DNA of 64,000 nucleotides from Bacteroidia bacterium (lineage in GTDB: Bacteria; Bacteroidota; Bacteroidia; UKL13-3): contig JAIOYZ010000017.1 of the NCBI GenBank assembly GCA_021740845.1, positions 29,566 to 93,565 of the forward strand. Direction: 5' to 3'. A program made the translations under genes and the position numbers. The stretch's first letter is position 1; each line of letters starts with the position of its first letter. The notes below the pieces were generated by a model, which made no database searches, was not told the origin of the DNA, and saw nothing but the letters and a program-made list of their open reading frames with translations. Below, one piece after another: positions 8,532 through 17,540 of this stretch.

Positions 8532-9758
8532 ATGAAAAAATCCCACCTACAATTATTAGCCGATTTTGCTGATGCCAGTGATGAGCTATTAAAACTAAAA
8601 ATAATCACTACCGACAGTTTTACAGGTGAAATAGGTGAATTTATTGCCTGTAATCATTTTAAACTCATAAAAGCCCCCAAGGTAACAAAAGAAATAGACG
8701 CAACAGATACAAATGGAAATCATTATCAAGTAAAATCAAAAGTAGTTTCAAAGGGCAATTTTGGGTATAGAATTTCAGGTTTGAATCCAAAAGCTTTCAA
8801 ATATCTGGTTGTGGTGTATTTTGATGAATTGTACAAACCATTGAAAATACTGAAAATTGAATCAAAGGCTATTTCTGGATCTGAGTATAAAATTCCTGCT
8901 AATATTTCATCTAATCAGAATATTTCAATAATTGCCGAGTCTTCCATCAAGATTTCGGCAAAAGTAAAATCAGCCATTACAAGATTTGCGGAATCCTATA
9001 ATGCACTCAAAACTCAAAATATTATCCGTACAAGACATATTGTAGGTGATTTGGGGGAATACTATGCTTGTGAGAAGTTAGGGCTTAAAATCAATGAAAA
9101 AAGCAATGAAAAGGGCATTGATGCGATTCATCCGACTAATGGTTTAACGTTTGAAGTAAAAACCAGACGAGTTTATCAAAGTGAAAGAAGAGAAGGTCAA
9201 GGCAGGAGGTTAAATGGACTTACTGGTAAAACAGCAGATTATTTGGTAGTAGTAACATTGGATCGGGAATTCAAATGCTCTGGTATGTGGATTATGCCCA
9301 TGAAGAATATTGTTAATCCAAAATCAGCACATTTAACCATTGTAAATAATACCAAAGGTGTTGAAAGTGTTGTGCCAAGTCAGATTGAATGGTTGAAAAC
9401 AGCTAGTAAATTCAATGGATTTAGCAAAAAGGGAATAGAAATATTAAAAGAAATTTCAACACAAGAAAAATTACCAACCAATATTAAATTAGTAGCCAAA
9501 AGAAAGGTTAGGGCAAGGTTTAAGGAGAAACCCAAGCGAAGAAAGTTCAGTTGGATGAAAGTTGATGATTTTAGTATAGATGATGTTGAAAGTGCAGAAA
9601 TGGATAACGGACATTTAGAAAACTACGAATCAACAATTTATTCCCCAAAAAAGGATGAATCTGACTTTTCAAATTTGATAAACTTGTTTTTGGGAGTAAT
9701 TAAATGGCTTTTAATTGCAGCAATTTGTATGAGCGTTTTCAAATCATTTGTTTTATAA
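8532..9758 (+). CDS. Two tandem nuclease-like domains with C-terminal membrane helix
   Basis: This 408-aa protein contains two copies of the same domain. Copy 1 (about residues 28-140) has GEIGEF with Glu36, Asp56 in EIDATD, and the strand HYQVKSK giving Q66-x-K68. Copy 2 (about residues 170-290) has GDLGEY with Glu176, Asp197 in GIDAI, and FEVKTR giving E208-x-K210. D-QxK is the Mrr-type and D-ExK the classical form of the PD-(D/E)XK active site. After a Lys/Arg-rich segment (about 320-345) the protein ends in one hydrophobic helix (about residues 385-408), suggesting a tail-anchored nuclease. It follows the 557-aa nuclease-like gene by 14 bp. Confidence 0.65.
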   Translation: MKKSHLQLLADFADASDELLKLKIITTDSFTGEIGEFIACNHFKLIKAPKVTKEIDATDTNGNHYQVKSKVVSKGNFGYRISGLNPKAFKYLVVVYFDELYKPLKILKIESKAISGSEYKIPANISSNQNISIIAESSIKISAKVKSAITRFAESYNALKTQNIIRTRHIVGDLGEYYACEKLGLKINEKSNEKGIDAIHPTNGLTFEVKTRRVYQSERREGQGRRLNGLTGKTADYLVVVTLDREFKCSGMWIMPMKNIVNPKSAHLTIVNNTKGVESVVPSQIEWLKTASKFNGFSKKGIEILKEISTQEKLPTNIKLVAKRKVRARFKEKPKRRKFSWMKVDDFSIDDVESAEMDNGHLENYESTIYSPKKDESDFSNLINLFLGVIKWLLIAAICMSVFKSFVL

Positions 9759-9861
9759 TGATGTCAAACAAGAAATTGACAATATTTATGCATTGGATAT
9801 TCCATTTCCTATATTGAAAAAGAATTTAAATAAAATTGCGCATTTGCATAATTACAAATAA
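9757..9861 (+). pseudogene. Possible 34-codon gene remnant
   Basis: Directly after the dual-nuclease gene a 34-codon open frame without a start codon reads like a genuine protein fragment (VKQEIDNIYALDIPFPIL, then a Lys/Asn-rich helix). It overlaps the end of the preceding gene in another frame. I cannot name the parent family. It may be the tail of a deleted gene, or chance. Confidence 0.25.
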
Positions 9862-10057
9862 TATAGAAATACAAGGTGAATGTACGCTAAATAACAGATA
9901 TACAGATTAATGAAAAATATAATAGAGTGATTTATTTAGGAAACATCTATTCCATAACCTATCCCAATCATTAGATAGCGATTTGTTATTTTAGTGATTT
10001 AAACAATCTCTAATTTGCTTGTGAATTAGAAGGTGTTTTATTTTCAAATTTTTCCAT
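9862..10057. other. AT-rich spacer before the broken DUF1016 gene
   Basis: I see no intact gene here. The DUF1016-like reading frame probably once extended further left, because the family normally has an N-terminal helical domain of 100 or more residues. The sequence here shows no recognisable remnant of it. Confidence 0.4.
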
Positions 10058-10779
10058 TTGTTGCCGCCATCAATTGGTCAGTTATCAATTGACAAATTAC
10101 AAGACACTGATAATAAGAAAAATACAATTGGCCAGGCAGTGACTGACCAATTGTCTAACACAAACAATTCAACTAAATTAAGTACCTATTACCGCAACAT
10201 TCTTGAACGTATTTCCTATACCCACTTCATTGAACTCATTAAAATTGAGAAAAAAACCAAACGAACTTTTTTCGAATTACTAATACTAAAAACTACTCCA
10301 TCTGTAAAAGAATTCAAAAGGCAAATAAATACTTTGGCTTATGAACGAGTGGGATTATCAGAAAACTTAGAACTTGCCAATGAAAAATTATTGGGGAAAA
10401 TTACGCCAGAATTACCAGAACAGGCAATCAAAATATATATACTTTTGATTTTTTAGGGTTGAAGGCAGATAGTTTAATTGAAGAAAAAGATATAGAATCT
10501 GCTTTGCTTAATCATTTGCAAGAATTTATTCAAGAACTTGGCTTAGGTTTTTGTTTTGAGAGTCGCCAAAAGCGTATACTATTTGATGATGAGTATTTCT
10601 TTATAGATTTGGTGTTCTATCACCGAATCTTAAAATGCCATGTAATTGTTGAGCTCAAAGCTGATTGTTTTAAACATGAGCATCTTTCACAACTTAATAC
10701 CTATGTGGCATATTACAATGCGGAAATAAAACGTAACGATGATAACACTCAAAGCAAATTAGCGAACGCTGTTCGTTGA
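10058..10779 (+). pseudogene. Broken DUF1016 (YhcG-type) PD-(D/E)XK nuclease
   Basis: Two adjacent frames together form the middle and C-terminal part of a DUF1016 protein. The first (10058-10456) has the ISYTHFIEL and IKTT-like segments. The second (10459-10779) has the nuclease core: ALLNHLQEFIQELG, FESRQKRI, FIDLVFYHR (Asp) and VIVELKAD (E-x-K), then QLNTYVAYYNAE. The frame changes at an ATATATAT run (about 10433-10440). Losing one base there would explain the break, because the downstream frame reads straight back into TFDFLGLKAD. The C-terminal segment normally following RNDDN is replaced by unrelated residues and a stop. The N-terminal domain is also short. The gene is very likely inactive unless frameshifting occurs. 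Confidence 0.75.
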
Positions 10780-10903
10780 AAGTATTCCTCGGGAACTAAT
10801 TTCTCAAAAGTTAAGAGTTTCGAAAAAATCAAGAACCACCTATCTACACACCCAAAATAAATTCATCCTTAGAATATCAAACCGATTACTTTATAAAGGG
10901 TTT

Positions 10904-10913
10904 GGTTCAAACC
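10904..10913 (+). repeat. Dispersed word, 10-mer core
   Basis: An exact GGTTCAAACC follows TTT, but it continues ATA instead of GAA. It lies between the broken DUF1016 gene and the lipoprotein gene (convergent). Confidence 0.7.
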
Positions 10914-10962
10914 ATAATTATTACCTAGAAAAAAAGCGATTATTAGCCTGAAGAAAATTGGA

Positions 10963-11163
10963 TTACAAACTATCCATCTCCAAACTATCTGCACCTAATT
11001 CGTCCATTTGGGCTTTGATGGCGGCTTCTAATGAGTCCATGGCTTTTTGATCCGAGTTGATTTGAGTCTCTACTGCGGTTTCTTCTTGTTGAGTCATTTT
11101 TGGCTCTTCGTTACAGGCGGCAATTATTGCGGTAACGGCTATGAGTAGCATCCATTTTTTCAT
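10963..11163 (-). CDS. Small lipoprotein, unknown function
   Basis: This 66-aa protein has a classical lipoprotein signal: MKKWMLLIAVTAIIAAC, with the lipobox IAAC placing the lipidated Cys at residue 17. The mature part is acidic and rich in Glu, Asp, Gln and Met, without Trp or further Cys, and probably helical or disordered. It lies downstream of lptB on the same strand, 52 bp from it, and might be cotranscribed. No family is recognised. Its clear signal peptide makes it a real gene despite its size. Confidence 0.7.
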   Translation of the reverse strand: MKKWMLLIAVTAIIAACNEEPKMTQQEETAVETQINSDQKAMDSLEAAIKAQMDELGADSLEMDSL

Positions 11164-11215
11164 GATTATGTTTTATTAGGTCTTTAATTGATTACGCTAA
11201 TCTACAACTAATATT

Positions 11216-11938
11216 TTACCTCAGCACAAAATTTTGTCCGAGGTAAACTTTTCTTACTATCTCATCGTCGGCCAACTCTTGCGCAGTGCCGCCTTTTAAT
11301 ATTTTTCCTTCAAAAAGCAAATATGCCCTATCTACAATAGATAAGGTTTCGTGCACATTATGGTCGGTAATTAAGATGCCAATATTTTTGTGCTTCAAGC
11401 GTGCTACAATCTGTTGAATGTCTTCTACCGCAATGGGGTCAATTCCTGCAAAGGGTTCATCCAATAAGATAAACTTAGGATTTACCGCCAATGCCCTAGC
11501 TATTTCTGTTCTTCTGCGTTCTCCCCCACTCAATACATTTCCCATGCTTTTGGCAACTCGGTTCAAACCGAATTCTTCCATTAACATTTCTAAACGCTCT
11601 TTCTGTTCTTGCTTGGAATAGTTGGTCATTTCCAAAACAGACTTAATATTATCTTCTACACTTAATGTTCTAAAAATAGATGCTTCTTGAGCCAAATATC
11701 CCAATCCTTTTTGCGCCCTTTTATACATGGGCAAATTGGTTATTTTCTCACCATCTAAATACACCTCCCCTTCATCGGGTTTAATTAAACCCACCGTCAT
11801 GTAAAAAGTGGTGGTTTTACCAGCTCCGTTAGGACCTAATAAACCCACACATTCGCCTTGATTTACTTCAATAGAAACGTGATCTACCACGGTTCTTTTT
11901 TTGTATTTCTTAACTAGGTTTTCGCTTTTTAAAATCAT
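11216..11938 (-). CDS. lptB: LPS export ABC transporter ATP-binding protein LptB
   Basis: LptB powers extraction of lipopolysaccharide from the inner membrane together with LptFG. The protein (240 aa from the ATG at 11938) has Walker [10 protein letters not shown] (about residues 36-44), the ABC signature LSGGERRR, Walker [14 protein letters not shown] and an H-loop in TDHNVHET. The LptB-type sequence around the signature, with [11 protein letters not shown], separates it from generic importers. An in-frame TTG two codons upstream is less likely than the ATG. It begins 10 bases beyond the stop codon of the purF-like gene, so they form one transcript. One dispersed-word copy lies inside it at 11560, encoding FGLNR. 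Confidence 0.93.
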   Translation of the reverse strand: MILKSENLVKKYKKRTVVDHVSIEVNQGECVGLLGPNGAGKTTTFYMTVGLIKPDEGEVYLDGEKITNLPMYKRAQKGLGYLAQEASIFRTLSVEDNIKSVLEMTNYSKQEQKERLEMLMEEFGLNRVAKSMGNVLSGGERRRTEIARALAVNPKFILLDEPFAGIDPIAVEDIQQIVARLKHKNIGILITDHNVHETLSIVDRAYLLFEGKILKGGTAQELADDEIVRKVYLGQNFVLR

Positions 11939-11947
11939 GCTCAAAAA

Positions 11948-13843
11948 TTAATAAGCTCTAGCTATATTTCCTTCCATAAAGTTAATAAAGGCTTTGTTTA
12001 CAACCTTATTTCCTCCTGGTGTTGGGTAATTGCCTGTAAAATACCAATCGCCTAAGTGGTTAGGACAAGCTTGATGCAAGTTTTCTATGCTTTGATAAAT
12101 AACATCTACCTCTGCATTTATATCTTCTGGTGTTACAATTTCTGCAATGCGGGCGCTAATTTCATCAGCGGTAAATGGATCGTATAATTCTTTTACGTAG
12201 TTCACCATTTCTTCCTTAGGCAACTCTTCTTGCGCTTTGCATTTATTATAAACCTCTGTTAAAAGGTGTTCTTGCTTGGTAGATTTCAAAAGAGATACCA
12301 TTGCTTGGAAGGCAACAAAATCTTTCATTCTGCTCATATCAATACCGTAACAATCTGGGTAACGAATTTGAGGAGAAGAAGAAACAATGATAATTTTCTT
12401 TGGATGCAAACGGTCTAAAATTCGAAGAATGCTTGTCTTTAAAGTGGTTCCTCTTACAATAGAATCATCAATAACCACCAAAGTATCTACGTTATTATTA
12501 ATTAAGCCATAGGTAACATCGTAAACGTGTGCTACCATGTCTTCACGGTGCTCGTCGTCGGTTATAAAGGTTCTAAGCTTGGCATCTTTTACGGCCAATC
12601 TTTCTCTTCTTATTTGAACCGAAAGAATATCTTGAATTTGCTTAGGTTTTGGCTTGTCGCCCAATTTTACAATTTGCTCCAATTTCCAATCGTTCATGAT
12701 TGCGTTAACACCTTCAATCATGCCATAGAAAGCAACTGCAGCAGTATTTGGAATATAAGAAAAAACAGTGTTTTTAAGATCATTGTTTATGGTCTTCATG
12801 ATCTTAGAGGCCAATAAATGACCCAGCATTTTACGTTCCTTATAAATCTCCCTATCGTTGCCACGAGAGAAATATATACGCTCAAATGAACACGATTTGC
12901 GCTCACCCGCTTCTTGGATATTTAATTCTTGAACCTCGCCATTCTTCTTGATAATAATGGCATTTCCTAGACCCAATTCTTTTACTTCGTTGTAGGCAAT
13001 ATTAAAGCCCGTCATGATGGCTGGCTTCTCACTGGTAACAACTACTACTTCGTCGTTTTGGTAATAAAAGCAAGGACGAATACCATTTGGATCGCGAACC
13101 ACAAAAGCATCTCCATGGCCTAACATTCCAGCCATAACATAGCCACCATCCGCATCGCGCAAAGAACGTTTAAGAATGCTTTCTACATTCACGTAATCCG
13201 ACATGATATGACTGATATCTTTATTGGAATGACCTTCTAGTTTTAGTCGGGTAAAGTTTCTTTGAACCTCTTCGTCTAAGAAATGGCCCATTTTCTCCAA
13301 CATGGTAACTGTATCTGCCTTTTCTCTTGGGTGCTGACCCAATTCCATTAGCAAATCAAAAAGCTCATCCACATTGGTTAGGTTGAAATTACCTGCCAAC
13401 ATTAAATTTCTACTCATCCAATTGTTCTCACGAATAAAAGGATGACATAAATCTTTGCTATTGCCGCCATGGGTTCCGTAACGAAGGTGACCTAAGTACA
13501 ATTCGCCCACAAAAGGCGCATGTTTCTTAAGGTAATCGCTGGATTTTGTTTGCTCTTTGTTGCCAGATTTGTTGATCTTGGTGCTTACCTTATCAAAAAT
13601 TTCTGAAATGGCTGAACTTCCATTGGCTCTTTGTCTAAAAATATAGGCTTCACCTGGCTCTGGATCAAATTTGATAACTCCAACACCGGCACCATCTTGG
13701 CCCCGATTGTGTTGCTTCTCCATGAGGAGATACAGCTTTTTTAATCCGTATAATGCTGAACCGTACTTCTCTTCGTAAAAGCTAAGCGGCTTAAGAAGGC
13801 GGATCATCGCGATGCCGCATTCGTGTTTGATTGGATCACTCAT
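11948..13843 (-). CDS. Amidophosphoribosyltransferase-like protein (PurF family, long Bacteroidota form)
   Basis: PurF makes phosphoribosylamine from PRPP and glutamine, the first step of purine synthesis. The 631-aa protein has an N-terminal class II glutamine amidotransferase domain with the nucleophile at Cys9 (HECGIA), exposed after removal of a short propeptide. Further motifs are LGHLRYGTHG and NGIRP. The phosphoribosyltransferase domain follows, with the PRPP loop VVIDDSIVRGTT at about residues 485-496. It is longer than typical PurF (about 470-510 aa) and has inserts around residues 75-105 and 185-215. Long forms of this kind are usual in Bacteroidota, where a second standard PurF often exists, so the exact role is less certain. 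Confidence 0.85.
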   Translation of the reverse strand: MSDPIKHECGIAMIRLLKPLSFYEEKYGSALYGLKKLYLLMEKQHNRGQDGAGVGVIKFDPEPGEAYIFRQRANGSSAISEIFDKVSTKINKSGNKEQTKSSDYLKKHAPFVGELYLGHLRYGTHGGNSKDLCHPFIRENNWMSRNLMLAGNFNLTNVDELFDLLMELGQHPREKADTVTMLEKMGHFLDEEVQRNFTRLKLEGHSNKDISHIMSDYVNVESILKRSLRDADGGYVMAGMLGHGDAFVVRDPNGIRPCFYYQNDEVVVVTSEKPAIMTGFNIAYNEVKELGLGNAIIIKKNGEVQELNIQEAGERKSCSFERIYFSRGNDREIYKERKMLGHLLASKIMKTINNDLKNTVFSYIPNTAAVAFYGMIEGVNAIMNDWKLEQIVKLGDKPKPKQIQDILSVQIRRERLAVKDAKLRTFITDDEHREDMVAHVYDVTYGLINNNVDTLVVIDDSIVRGTTLKTSILRILDRLHPKKIIIVSSSPQIRYPDCYGIDMSRMKDFVAFQAMVSLLKSTKQEHLLTEVYNKCKAQEELPKEEMVNYVKELYDPFTADEISARIAEIVTPEDINAEVDVIYQSIENLHQACPNHLGDWYFTGNYPTPGGNKVVNKAFINFMEGNIARAY

Positions 13844-13903
13844 AAAATGAACTGCAATAGTACGGAAATATGTTTAGAAATGACTTTTCTTGTTCTAATT
13901 TTT

Positions 13904-13916
13904 GGTTCAAACCGAA
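13904..13916 (+). repeat. Dispersed word GGTTCAAACCGAA
   Basis: This exact 13-mer lies between the stop of the mscS-like gene and the start of the purF-like gene, and is preceded by TTT. Confidence 0.85.
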
Positions 13917-13931
13917 CTAAAAAAACAAGAA

Positions 13932-15020
13932 TTATTTAGCCAAAAATACGGTTTGCGAAGGATAGGCAAAGTCGCACCCGTGTTTCTTAACTATTTCCAT
14001 TATTTTCACATTTATTTTTTCTTTCAATTCAATCATAGGTTCATACTCATTTGAATTGACATAATAAACCACCAATACGTTGAGTGAACTGCTATCAAAT
14101 TCTGTAAAACGAACCACCATTTCTTCTGAAGTTTGTGGCGTTTCTTCCAAAATAGCCAACTTTATATCGTCTATTATTCCAAGGATGGCTTCTGTTTCAC
14201 TTTGATAAGTTAGCCCAATTTGGAACCGCACACGCCTTTGGTTACTTTGTGTTATGTTATTTAGGTCGGAATCAATAATTTTTTTGTTAGGAACAATAAG
14301 TAGTGTTCTTTCAAAGGTTCTTATTCGAGTTGTTCTGAACCCAATTTTCTCAATGGTTCCTTTGATATCGCCTAACTCCACTGTTTCGCCAACCTGAAAA
14401 GGTTTGTCTAAATAAATGATAAACGAACCAATTAAATTAGCCAAGGTATCTTGGGCAGCTAAAGCGATGGCCAAACCACCTATCCCCAAACTGGTTACTA
14501 AGGCGGTTACATTAACCTCGAAAGCTTTACCCAATATGGCAAAAAAGCTTAAGATATAAATGAGCACTTTGGTTAATTCCTTTAAGAAAGTAGCCAAATC
14601 TTTGCTCATGTGACCACTTTCCAAATTATGGTACACATGTTCCATAAATTCGGTAGCCCTTAAAAACAAAGAGGTAACGCTAACAATAAACAAAACAGAA
14701 TAAGCTGCATGTAAAATCCATCTTACCCCAAACTCATCAATTTTTGCAAGCTCCCATTCCGCAGGAAAGGTTAAAATATTGCATGCAAAATACAGAGCCA
14801 ACACATTAATAAGTTGCACAAAAGGCTTGTTAAACATTTTGCTAAACTCCGCATAAAATTGGGCATGGGAGATATTCTTAAAAATACGATAAGATGCGCG
14901 GGAAGCCAAAATGGCTATCCATCTATTGAGCAATAAGGTAATGGCAATAATGCCAAAACAAAGAGCCCATTTTAAAATGGAATTGCCCAGAAATTGTTCG
15001 TTGAGAAAGGAAGTATCCAT
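13932..15020 (-). CDS. Mechanosensitive ion channel, MscS family
   Basis: MscS channels open when the membrane is stretched and release solutes on osmotic downshock. The 362-aa protein has four or five hydrophobic segments in residues 15-195. The last is the pore-lining TM3 with the Gly/Ala pattern SLGIGGLAIALAAQDTLANL (about 176-195), immediately followed by the MscS beta domain (LGDIKGTIEKIGFRTT, then RTFERTLLIVPN). The C-terminal alpha/beta domain ends near residue 350. Length and motifs are ordinary for Bacteroidota members. It lies between gdh and the purF-like gene on the same strand. Confidence 0.9.
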   Translation of the reverse strand: MDTSFLNEQFLGNSILKWALCFGIIAITLLLNRWIAILASRASYRIFKNISHAQFYAEFSKMFNKPFVQLINVLALYFACNILTFPAEWELAKIDEFGVRWILHAAYSVLFIVSVTSLFLRATEFMEHVYHNLESGHMSKDLATFLKELTKVLIYILSFFAILGKAFEVNVTALVTSLGIGGLAIALAAQDTLANLIGSFIIYLDKPFQVGETVELGDIKGTIEKIGFRTTRIRTFERTLLIVPNKKIIDSDLNNITQSNQRRVRFQIGLTYQSETEAILGIIDDIKLAILEETPQTSEEMVVRFTEFDSSSLNVLVVYYVNSNEYEPMIELKEKINVKIMEIVKKHGCDFAYPSQTVFLAK

Positions 15021-15039
15021 GCCAACGAAGATAGAAAAA

Positions 15040-16275
15040 CTAAACTAAGTTGACCAAGGCCATTTCTAAGCCCTTCTTTAACAAGCCTTTTTGCTTAGGA
15101 TTAAACTGATGCAAACGCATCATTCCTTGCCAAATGGTTTTGGATGTATCTTTAAAAATGGCTTCGTCGGTAAGTTCAACTTCATCGTTGCTCATGCAAT
15201 AAGCAAAAACACGAGCCATACCGCAATTGGCGATATAATCAGGAATAATGGCCACATGATCATCGGTATAATTTGCAATTGGACCCAAGAAAATTTCTTG
15301 ATCTGCAAAAGGCACATTGGCACCGCAACTGATAACCTCTAAATCGTTATCGCGCATTTTATCAATTTGCTCTTGGGTAACCAAACGAGAGGCAGCGGCT
15401 GGAACAAATATTTCTGCACCCACTTCCCAAATTTTCTCGTTAATTTCCTCGTAGCTCATCATATCTGGATGAACCAAAGTATTGCCTTCTTTTTGCAAGA
15501 AAAGGTCTTTAATTTCTTCTTGGCTGAACCCAGTTGGCTTCAATAAGCCACCGTTTCTATCAATAATACCAACAATGATTACACCATATAAACTTAAGTA
15601 ATACGCTGCGGCAGCACCTACATTTCCCCAACCCTGAATAATGGCTCTTTTGTAGTTCACATTACCACCCCAAATACTGTAAAAATGACGAACAGCTTCT
15701 GCTACACCAAACCCAGTTATCATATCTGCAACAAGGTAGTTTTTAGAAACTTCTGGCGAGAAACGCTCGTCGTTTAAAACTTTTGAAACACCAATTCTTA
15801 AATTGTCAATGCGAATATGTTTTGCATCACCTTCCACCTTGAAATGGCCATTAACCACACCTTCCTGTGGGTGCAATAAACCATATTTCTCGGTAATTGG
15901 AATTACTTCATGTATTTCATCTACGTTTAAATCGCCACCAGTACCGTAATAGTTTTTCAATAATGGGTAAACAGCTTTATACCAACGCTCCAAAACACCT
16001 TTCTTTCTAGGATCTGCAGGGTCAAAATTAATACCCGATTTGGCACCACCAATGGCAGGACCAGCAACGGTAAATTTTATTTCCATGGTTTTAGCCAAGG
16101 AAGTAACTTCATGTTTATTTAAGCCTTTGCGCATACGAGTTCCACCACCAGCAGCTCCGCCGCGAAGGGAGTTAATTACTACCCATCCTTCTGCTTCGGT
16201 TTCGCTATCTTTCCATTCGAAAACAATTTCTGGTTGTTTTTCTTCGTATTTCTTAATCAATTTAATTAATTGCAT
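15040..16275 (-). CDS. Glu/Leu/Phe/Val dehydrogenase
   Basis: This 411-aa amino-acid dehydrogenase oxidatively deaminates glutamate or a branched-chain or aromatic amino acid with NAD(P). The substrate-domain loop RGGAAGGGTRM (about residues 38-48) and the lysine motif PAIGGAKSGI (catalytic Lys in the GGAKSG turn) are clear, as is the Rossmann motif GWGNVG (about 215-220). The sequence is closer to the compact leucine/glutamate type than to the 445-aa hexameric GdhA. Specificity cannot be settled by eye. It is preceded by anmK, whose stop lies 21 bp from this start, and followed 19 bp later by the mscS-like gene, so a loose operon is likely. Confidence 0.88.
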   Translation of the reverse strand: MQLIKLIKKYEEKQPEIVFEWKDSETEAEGWVVINSLRGGAAGGGTRMRKGLNKHEVTSLAKTMEIKFTVAGPAIGGAKSGINFDPADPRKKGVLERWYKAVYPLLKNYYGTGGDLNVDEIHEVIPITEKYGLLHPQEGVVNGHFKVEGDAKHIRIDNLRIGVSKVLNDERFSPEVSKNYLVADMITGFGVAEAVRHFYSIWGGNVNYKRAIIQGWGNVGAAAAYYLSLYGVIIVGIIDRNGGLLKPTGFSQEEIKDLFLQKEGNTLVHPDMMSYEEINEKIWEVGAEIFVPAAASRLVTQEQIDKMRDNDLEVISCGANVPFADQEIFLGPIANYTDDHVAIIPDYIANCGMARVFAYCMSNDEVELTDEAIFKDTSKTIWQGMMRLHQFNPKQKGLLKKGLEMALVNLV

Positions 16276-16296
16276 ATGCTGTGTTTGTATTTGAGT

Positions 16297-17376
16297 TTAT
16301 AATAATGAGTTAAAATTTCCGTGAAGTGCCCCGCTTACCTGATCACGTTTAGCTCCTGTTGCAGAAGCCAATACATTGATTTGGTTGCTAATTCTTAGCA
16401 CTCCAAGGAAGGCAAATATAAGCGCCTCTTTAAATTGAACCAATTCTGAAGAAGGAATGCTGATTTTTGCCTCCACTTTTTCTTGAATTTGGTGTATCAA
16501 ATAATCGTTAAAAGCACCGCCACCAGTAACTAAAACAGATTTTAGGCTGAACCGATTTATTGTTTCAGAAATTTGAAAAGCGATATGGTTTGTAAATGTT
16601 GCCAATAAATCTATTTCTGAAGAATCTGAGAATTGCTGAAGTAGAGGATAAACATTCTCACCTATCCATTCTCTTCCCAAAGATTTTGCGCCATTTTGTT
16701 TGTAGTAATCTAAGGCATTTAGGGCAGCCAATAATTCTTGGTTTATATTTCCACTTGCCGCCATTCTTCCTTTATCATCGTAGGGCTGACCCAATGCATT
16801 TGCCAAAAGATTTAGAACACTATTGCAAGGAGAAATATCAAAAGCTATGGTTTGATCCAATTTAGAAAAGGAGATATTGGATATTCCGCCTAAATTTAAG
16901 CATACATCGTACTCCGAAAATAACAATTGATCGCCAATTGGAACCAGCGGAGCTCCTTGCCCTCCTAGTGCAATATCCATATTTCTAAAATCAGAAATTA
17001 CAGGCAAATTGGTTTCGGCAGCAATTGCAGCACCATCACCTATTTGAGCTGTAAACCCCAACTGAGGCTGATGAAAAATTGTATGTCCGTGCGAGGCAAT
17101 GGCATCCACCACCAACTTATTTTTTTGAATAAATTCTTGAACCAATTTGCCTAAATACCTGCCATAAAAAGCATGAGTTTTGGGAAATATTTCTATGGAT
17201 TGTTTAGGCAAATCTTGCAAACGAGCTTGCCACATTTCTGGATAAGGAATAGTTTCTCCGCATAGAATTTGATACTCCCATTTTCCATTTTGAAAGCTAA
17301 AATCGCAACAAGCCAAATCCACTCCGTCTAGCGACGAACCACTCATAAGGCCAATCATGCGGTACTTAGTTTTCAA
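16297..17376 (-). CDS. anmK: Anhydro-N-acetylmuramic acid kinase AnmK
   Basis: AnmK phosphorylates and opens 1,6-anhydro-MurNAc released during peptidoglycan turnover, giving MurNAc-6-phosphate. The protein has the N-terminal phosphate loop IGLMSGSSLDGVDLA, SHGHTIFHQP (about residue 95), QIGDGAAIAAET (about 110-121) and the VTGGGAFN ATP-site loop (about 285-292), all hallmarks of the family. An ATG exists at 17358, but a TTG at 17376 gives MKTKYRMIGLMSG, which matches the usual N-terminus better, so I keep the TTG start. Its length of about 359 is typical. It is divergent from the aminotransferase gene. Confidence 0.92.
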   Translation of the reverse strand: MKTKYRMIGLMSGSSLDGVDLACCDFSFQNGKWEYQILCGETIPYPEMWQARLQDLPKQSIEIFPKTHAFYGRYLGKLVQEFIQKNKLVVDAIASHGHTIFHQPQLGFTAQIGDGAAIAAETNLPVISDFRNMDIALGGQGAPLVPIGDQLLFSEYDVCLNLGGISNISFSKLDQTIAFDISPCNSVLNLLANALGQPYDDKGRMAASGNINQELLAALNALDYYKQNGAKSLGREWIGENVYPLLQQFSDSSEIDLLATFTNHIAFQISETINRFSLKSVLVTGGGAFNDYLIHQIQEKVEAKISIPSSELVQFKEALIFAFLGVLRISNQINVLASATGAKRDQVSGALHGNFNSLL

Positions 17377-17462
17377 TTCCTTCCCATCAAAGTGGCCACG
17401 AATTTAGCCTAATTCACCTGAAAAGCCATTCTAATTTTGGGCAAGAAATTTTCTATTCTTTT

Positions 17463-17475
17463 GGTTCAAACCGAA
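17463..17475 (+). repeat. Dispersed word GGTTCAAACCGAA
   Basis: This exact 13-mer lies in the divergent spacer between anmK and the aminotransferase, about 40 bp upstream of the latter's promoter-like site. Confidence 0.85.
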
Positions 17476-17515
17476 CCCTACTTTTTTTTGAAATAGTTTA
17501 TTAAAAAAAGAATGA

Positions 17516-17523
17516 TACCTTAG
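17516..17523 (+). promoter_or_regulatory. Promoter-like -7 box (TACCTTAG)
   Basis: This fits the Bacteroidota -7 consensus TAnnTTTG at seven of eight positions, with a TTTTG stretch about 25 bp upstream where a -33 element would lie. It is 17 bp before the ATG of the aminotransferase gene. Confidence 0.4.
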
Positions 17524-17540
17524 ATTTCTATTTTGTGTTT

